A DNA stretch of 64,000 nucleotides from Taiwanofungus camphoratus (lineage: Eukaryota; Basidiomycota; Agaricomycetes; Polyporales; Taiwanofungaceae), in the NCBI GenBank assembly GCA_003999685.1, contig CP021229.1, positions 248,001 through 312,000 on the forward strand. The letters run 5' to 3'. The position numbers and the translations under genes are program-made. Position 1 is the stretch's first letter. The number at the start of each line of letters is the position of its first letter. Shown here in pieces: positions 59,810-64,000 of the stretch. Below the pieces are notes generated by a model, which saw only the letters and a list, made by a program, of their open reading frames with translations, was not told the origin of the DNA and did no database searches.

Positions 59810-59974
59810 ATGCGTCTTGCCATCTCCAGTCTTCTCGTGGCCCTTGCTGCCTTCGCTGGGTTCGCCGCCGCCTCACCCATGCCTACTCCCACACTTGCTC
59901 AGCGTGAGCCTCTCCCGAAGATCACGGTGCCGTGTCCAGTCATGGTGCCCAACTGCCCACAGCCGGGGGCTTGA
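59810..59974 (+). CDS. Small secreted peptide precursor (54 residues)
   Basis: Single exon. The first 22 residues (MRLAISSLLVALAAFAGFAAAS) form a textbook signal peptide with cleavage expected after the AAA/AS region. A short Pro/Thr pro-segment (PMPTPTLAQ) then leads to a Pro-rich tail with two cysteines (TVPCPVMVPNCPQPGA). An Arg at residue 32 (AQRE) could be a processing site. The two cysteines could form one disulphide. A strong TATA box and a short stop-to-AT-rich trailer support expression. There is no C-terminal CaaX box, so it is not a mating pheromone precursor of the usual kind. The function is unknown; small secreted proteins of fungi act as effectors, signals or wall components. 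Confidence 0.65.
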   Translation: MRLAISSLLVALAAFAGFAAASPMPTPTLAQREPLPKITVPCPVMVPNCPQPGA

Positions 59975-61082
59975 TGCGGATACCTTCTCCCTTGGTGATT
60001 CTTTGATTAGATGATATAATAATGGGTGAGGCTGCCGTGCTGCATCTCAAGAGGATTCATCTGCTCACTGTTTTTCACCTTTCCTCTGTCATTAGTTTAA
60101 TGATATTACGTTTTCTCGTCTTTTGAGAGTCCGGCCCGACGAAGTTGGGGAGCGGGGGTATTTCGTAATTCATACAATATTAATTTGGAAGTAAATTCTA
60201 TTTTGCGGACTATTTGCGGGAGTCGTGCCCAGGCAACATATCACTTTGACAAGAAGCGAAGAGAAAAGTGAAGCAATTTATTCGGATACTGAATAGGTCT
60301 AAAGAAAGAAAGGCGCGGCGCCCGCAATACGGATGAATTACTTCGAGATCTGTGAAATTAAATCGGTGAAGTGCTGAAATTGCTTTCTTGCCCCTCGTCA
60401 TTTCCTGACTACACACGTAAGTTCCTATGTGACAAGGCTTGCTATGTTCCGCAAATACCGATCCGCACTGGCGCAACTCAGTGTCGTGTTTTTATGTTTA
60501 TCTCTCTCCGAGAAGTCTTTTTATCGTCGTTGACATCGGCAAGCCGTCTGAAGGTTTCACATTTCTCTCGATTCATCAAGGGTGAGGGCGTCACCAGCAT
60601 GTACTGTGTTTATGTAACACTTTTGCCAAAAATGCCTTCTATCGAGGAGGAAGGATCAGCGACTGCAGAAAAGACACGATGGTCGTAGAAGTAGTGAACG
60701 CATGGCCCTTGAGAAATGCAAGGCTACTAAGTATATAGATGACATCGGAGGTCCCTTCTTACGCACACGTGTAGCAGAACACGTCGCAACACTAAATCAG
60801 GGATATCCATACAGTAGTCAGGAGCCTAAATTGTAGAACAAGACGCGGCTTGGTCTCCCAAAGGCGACGTAGACAATTCCTTGAACCTTCGCAGGCTCAG
60901 GATATCCTTGTCTGACGCGCGGCTCACCTCTGTACGAGGTACTGTTACAGAATGGCATTGTCATGTGATCGTGAGGATCATCCGGGGCCCCACTTGTGCG
61001 CATGCTTAGGCTCAGCTTCGCAGTGGGCCGCCATCGTCCTGCCGGCCACATTTCCGTCTTCACCGTACCGTCATATCGCACA
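59975..61082. other. Intergenic, no gene supported
   Basis: 1.1 kb between two genes on the same strand. No recognisable coding sequence or repeat. Confidence 0.5.
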
Positions 61083-62404
61083 ATGTCTACCAAGGCAGAC
61101 TCTGGAAAATCTTATCATCGTCAGTGTACGGGAGCCGCGCTCGAAACAGCGCGCGCGCATAGCGACCCGAAAGACATCACCTTGTTCGGGAGCTGCTTCT
61201 GTCCGTTCGTGCAGCGCGTTTGGACCACGTTTGAGTATCTGGGCATTGACTACAAGGTGAACTCTGCGGCATGGGATGTCGTACTACTTGAGCTGAGATC
61301 GTCTGCGTTCGCATCAGTACTGTCAGCAGGAATTGTCTATGAGTAACTAGCTGAGCCTCACACCTATTGTGCCCGCAGATGAAGTGGATCCCTACAAGAA
61401 GCCCGCCGATCTGCTCGAGGTCTCTCCAAAGGGGCTCGTGCCAGCCCTGAGGCTCAACACGCACGACCCGCCGCGAGCAGTGAACGAGAGCACGGTCATC
61501 TTGGACTTCCTTGAAGAGTACGCATCTGCTCCGTGTGAGCAAACTGGCTACCACGATTGACGTCGCCACCCCGTCGATATGAAATTGGCGTGGGGTGATC
61601 TTGTAGTCTAGCAGCGGAATCGACTAAGCGCAGTCTCCTTCCACCGATCTCTGATCCATGTATGTCGGTATTCGAACTGCCTGCTTCCTTGACCCATGCG
61701 TTCCCTTCGCAGATGCGCGGGCCCTCGTTCGCCTGCAAGCTGATCATGTTAATCGCTCGTTAGTTCCAGCATTTTACCGTTACATCCAAGCCCAAGACGA
61801 AGGTACGCTAAGCACCATAGGTGTCCAAATCTCAGAGCCCAACCTTCATTTGCCTTATGTTCGTCACATGAAAGATACACAAATCCTGACCGGAAAGGAA
61901 TATGTACAGGCAATCGAGGGCCTGGTCAAGCTCTTCCAGAGGGCGGAAAAGGAGGCACCAACTTTGGCAGGACTTTGGCAGGAAGGAGGCAAGTTGAGTC
62001 TGGCCGACGTAATGGCGGCGCCCTGTGAGTCAAGTGTCTTTCTATCGGAATTATTGTCAGCGTACACCGGATGCGCGACGTTCATGCGTCATGACTGAGT
62101 GTAAATGGCGGACATAGGGCTGTTCCGCTCGACGAACGTCCTTCACCACTATCGCGGTTTCACGCTCCCAGAGGGCCCTCGGTTCCATGCATACCTGGCC
62201 CGTTTGTTCAGTCACCCAGCATTCGAGCGCACATGCAGTACGGAGAACCTGTATCTCGACAGCTATGAACGGTGAGGAGCCACCGCATCTTGGTCTTCTC
62301 ATAGTCGAAAGTCGTGTTAATGACGATCGCGCAGGTATGCGCACAATCGCCCAAACACCAGTCAGGTAGCAAACGCCATCAATGCAGGGACTGCATTGCC
62401 TTGA
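61083..62404 (+). CDS. Omega-class-like glutathione S-transferase
   Basis: Cytosolic glutathione transferase or reductase. Seven exons (61083-61256, 61351-61534, 61612-61659, 61713-61802, 61875-62024, 62118-62271, 62335-62404) sum to 870 nt, 289 residues. The N-terminal thioredoxin-like domain has ITLFGSCFCPFVQRVWTTFE, with CFCPF at the active-site position where omega GSTs use a catalytic cysteine. VDPYKKPADLLEVSPKGLVP and NESTVILDFLEEYA complete the glutathione site. The helical domain includes YARALVRLQADHVNRSLVP, KLSLADVMAAP and FSHPAFERTCSTENLY. The second exon is uncertain at its start: the in-frame acceptor (61350) adds about ten residues, while the acceptor at 61378, which gives a better family match, would shift frame. 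Confidence 0.78.
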
Positions 62405-64000
62405 CCTGAAGATCACATCAGTCATTTTACCGCCGGCAGGCAGCGCCAGTAGAGAATCATAGTAGGCAGCATTTTTTTTTTTTATTATAATCCTCGAGTT
62501 TATACTCCATACGACGTAGGTACATGTAGAGTAATAATGATATTAAGTGGGCATCCGCGCCCGCATGAGCGGCACACCTACAGTTTTCGGTGTCCTCGTT
62601 ATGTGGCGTGGGCATATAATCCAGCAAGGCCTGCAAAAGGAATGGTACAGTCATCCATAGGAAGCCATACCCGACCCCTGCCCGACCTGCTTTTCACGCT
62701 CTATGTGTTTACCCGGCCCGGTTATCCCGTTCCGTCAGTAAATCACCTAAAGAACTGAGTATAGCCCTACAGGTTTCAGGCCTCAGTTATCGTTCGGGTA
62801 GACGGGGGGGTCGTCGCGGATACTAGGTTCCGCTATCCCTTCGTCTATTCAATTATGGTACATTTCAAACGCCTTTGCTTCAGCGTCATACCATTCACAG
62901 AAATCCCGGTATTTTCCACCCAGGGCGGTGGTCATACCAGGATCTAAATGTCGGTCCGCATGGAACCGCTGTCAAGCCGCTTGTCTTCCGACAGTGTGGC
63001 ACATAAGACGGGCATGAGTGAATGTTCTCGTGCGCGCAGCTTCAGCTTCAAGCAGAGATTCTGCCAGAATCTCTGCCCAATCAAAAGTGGAGACCATCGG
63101 GTTGAGCTGAAGGAACTCCATTATGTCATCCGGGGTCCATCCCTTTTGTTCAGGGGGCCCCATCAGAAGCGGATCATGAGGACCCTGTTGGCGCTTCGTC
63201 CTGATCCAGAATGGACAGTCGAAGAGCACATGTTCCCGAGTTTCCTCCGCTCCACATAAACAGAGGTGAGGGCCTGAGATATTGAATCTAGAGCAGTATT
63301 CACCGCCTGGGAAATGGTTGGTGAGCACACGACACATGCGTGCCACCTCCTTGTTGGACTTGCCTGCTACCTTTAAGACCCACGTGCCCTTAGCCGTGGT
63401 CCCGTGTAGCGGTAGGGCATCCTCAGTTACTTTCCATAACCAACGGCCGCAATAACTAGGGTTGTCGACTAACGTCCCCCAGCGCTTTTTGACCCTTGCC
63501 TTGACACGAGCAAGGGCCATTGATTGTGAGATGAATTCCGGTTGTGGATCATCCAATGCTTTCTTCAGGAGTTCATCAACGAACTCATTCTGAAATATGC
63601 CTTTATGGGAAGGGACCCAAAAAAGGACAATGCGTCGGCGTTCATCTGCATCGAGGAACGCTCGGACATGTTGAGAGGCCATGACCACCGCCATCTGCGA
63701 CGGCCCGACTTCCGGCTTGAAGATTCGGTCAAGTGCTGATTGGTTGTCGGAACAGACAATAAGGGTGGTGATATGGGCAGGGACGTCACGGACCACTTCA
63801 CGCAGCCCGTGCGCCAATGCCAACATCTCTGCATCAAAGCTCTGGATCTTGCCGGCCCTGAACTTCCCATGGGCAACGTGATCTTCCCCGTCAATGACGA
63901 GCCACGTGCTACCGGATCTCACTTGTGGCGCATTTGCATACAATCCATCAGTGAATAACATTCGCCCTTCTGGCTGGGCCAACTGGTGCCGGAATTCCGG
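62405..64000 (-). mobile_element. 3' part of a non-LTR retrotransposon (LINE, Tad1-like), runs off the window
   Basis: Minus-strand element whose 5' part lies beyond 64000. The coding part is described separately. Below it lies about 500 bp of 3' sequence, including a further coding-like stretch with GGKYRDFCEWYDAEAKAFEM (about 62855-62935, in a different frame). A 12-T run at 62472-62483, which would be the poly(A) tail on the element's strand, probably marks its 3' end. This end is only about 70 bp past the GST stop codon, so the element sits in or next to the GST 3' untranslated region. Confidence 0.65.
62972..63982 (-). CDS. LINE C-terminal region: RNase H and reverse-transcriptase zinc-binding domain (partial)
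   Basis: Frame of 336 codons, open toward the window edge. RNase H fold with the acidic catalytic residues visible: D in LFTDGLYAN, E in FDAEMLALAHGL, D in VCSDNQSALDR and D in NEFVDELLKKA. A helical linker (ARVKARVKKRWGTLV) leads to the zinc-binding motif CLCGAEETREHVLFDCP, typical after RNase H in fungal Tad1-clade LINEs. The reverse transcriptase itself is outside the window. The frame ends GRQAA at 62972. Whether the whole element is intact cannot be judged here. Confidence 0.75.
   Translation of the reverse strand: MAQPEGRMLFTDGLYANAPQVRSGSTWLVIDGEDHVAHGKFRAGKIQSFDAEMLALAHGLREVVRDVPAHITTLIVCSDNQSALDRIFKPEVGPSQMAVVMASQHVRAFLDADERRRIVLFWVPSHKGIFQNEFVDELLKKALDDPQPEFISQSMALARVKARVKKRWGTLVDNPSYCGRWLWKVTEDALPLHGTTAKGTWVLKVAGKSNKEVARMCRVLTNHFPGGEYCSRFNISGPHLCLCGAEETREHVLFDCPFWIRTKRQQGPHDPLLMGPPEQKGWTPDDIMEFLQLNPMVSTFDWAEILAESLLEAEAARTRTFTHARLMCHTVGRQAA

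Noticed and set aside
59810-59974. Mating pheromone precursor
   Set aside because: Basidiomycete pheromone precursors end in a CaaX box and lack a signal peptide; this peptide has a signal peptide and ends PQPGA.
1-64000. tRNA, rRNA or CRISPR features
   Set aside because: No tRNA-like B-box arms with matching A-box and acceptor stem, no rRNA similarity and no regularly spaced repeats were noticed by eye.

Overview
The window looks like nuclear DNA of a mushroom-forming basidiomycete (Agaricomycete; Polyporales-like is only a guess). The host genes are compact and intron-rich, with GT-AG introns mostly of 45-100 nt. Several families fit this group: DUF6533 membrane proteins, F-box/LRR and MYND proteins, a GT61 glycosyltransferase, a tiny Cys-rich metallothionein and chromodomain Gypsy elements.

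Layout. 1-16.8 kb is a repeat island. A CpG-free, AT-rich relic region (113-1889, resuming at 14805-16798) holds decayed copies of a DUF6533 gene and of an MFS transporter gene. It is split by a 12.9-kb near-palindromic composite transposon at 1890-14804. The outer parts of this composite are two inverted copies of a Tc1-type (DD34E) transposon flanked by TA. Inside them lie two 2171-bp LTR-like arms in inverted orientation, and in the centre a broken chromodomain Gypsy internal region on the minus strand. From 17.3 to 24.0 kb two paralogous MFS transporter genes face each other tail to tail. From 25.7 to 41.6 kb come ordinary host genes: snurportin-1, a 33-residue metallothionein, an F-box/LRR protein, a GT61 glycosyltransferase, the EFM7 methyltransferase, a MYND-finger protein, DCP1 and a small hypothetical protein. 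41.6-46.5 kb has no gene I can support. 46.5-48.9 kb is a second CpG-depleted block with a decayed DUF6533 gene whose 5' part matches the relic at 0.2-0.83 kb. From 50.5 to 62.4 kb lie MRPL16 and PRP3 (divergent), a coiled-coil protein, a disordered protein, a 54-residue secreted peptide and an omega-class GST. The 3' end of a LINE (RNase H plus zinc-binding domain) runs off the right edge.

The host genes are mostly housekeeping (snRNP import and U4/U6 splicing, mRNA decapping, mitochondrial translation, eEF1A methylation) or stress and transport genes (metallothionein, GST, MFS). They do not form one pathway. Many CDS models here were built by hand from splice sites; for SNUPN, GT61, EFM7, GST, the metallothionein and the 206-residue protein the exon lengths sum to a whole number of codons, which supports them.
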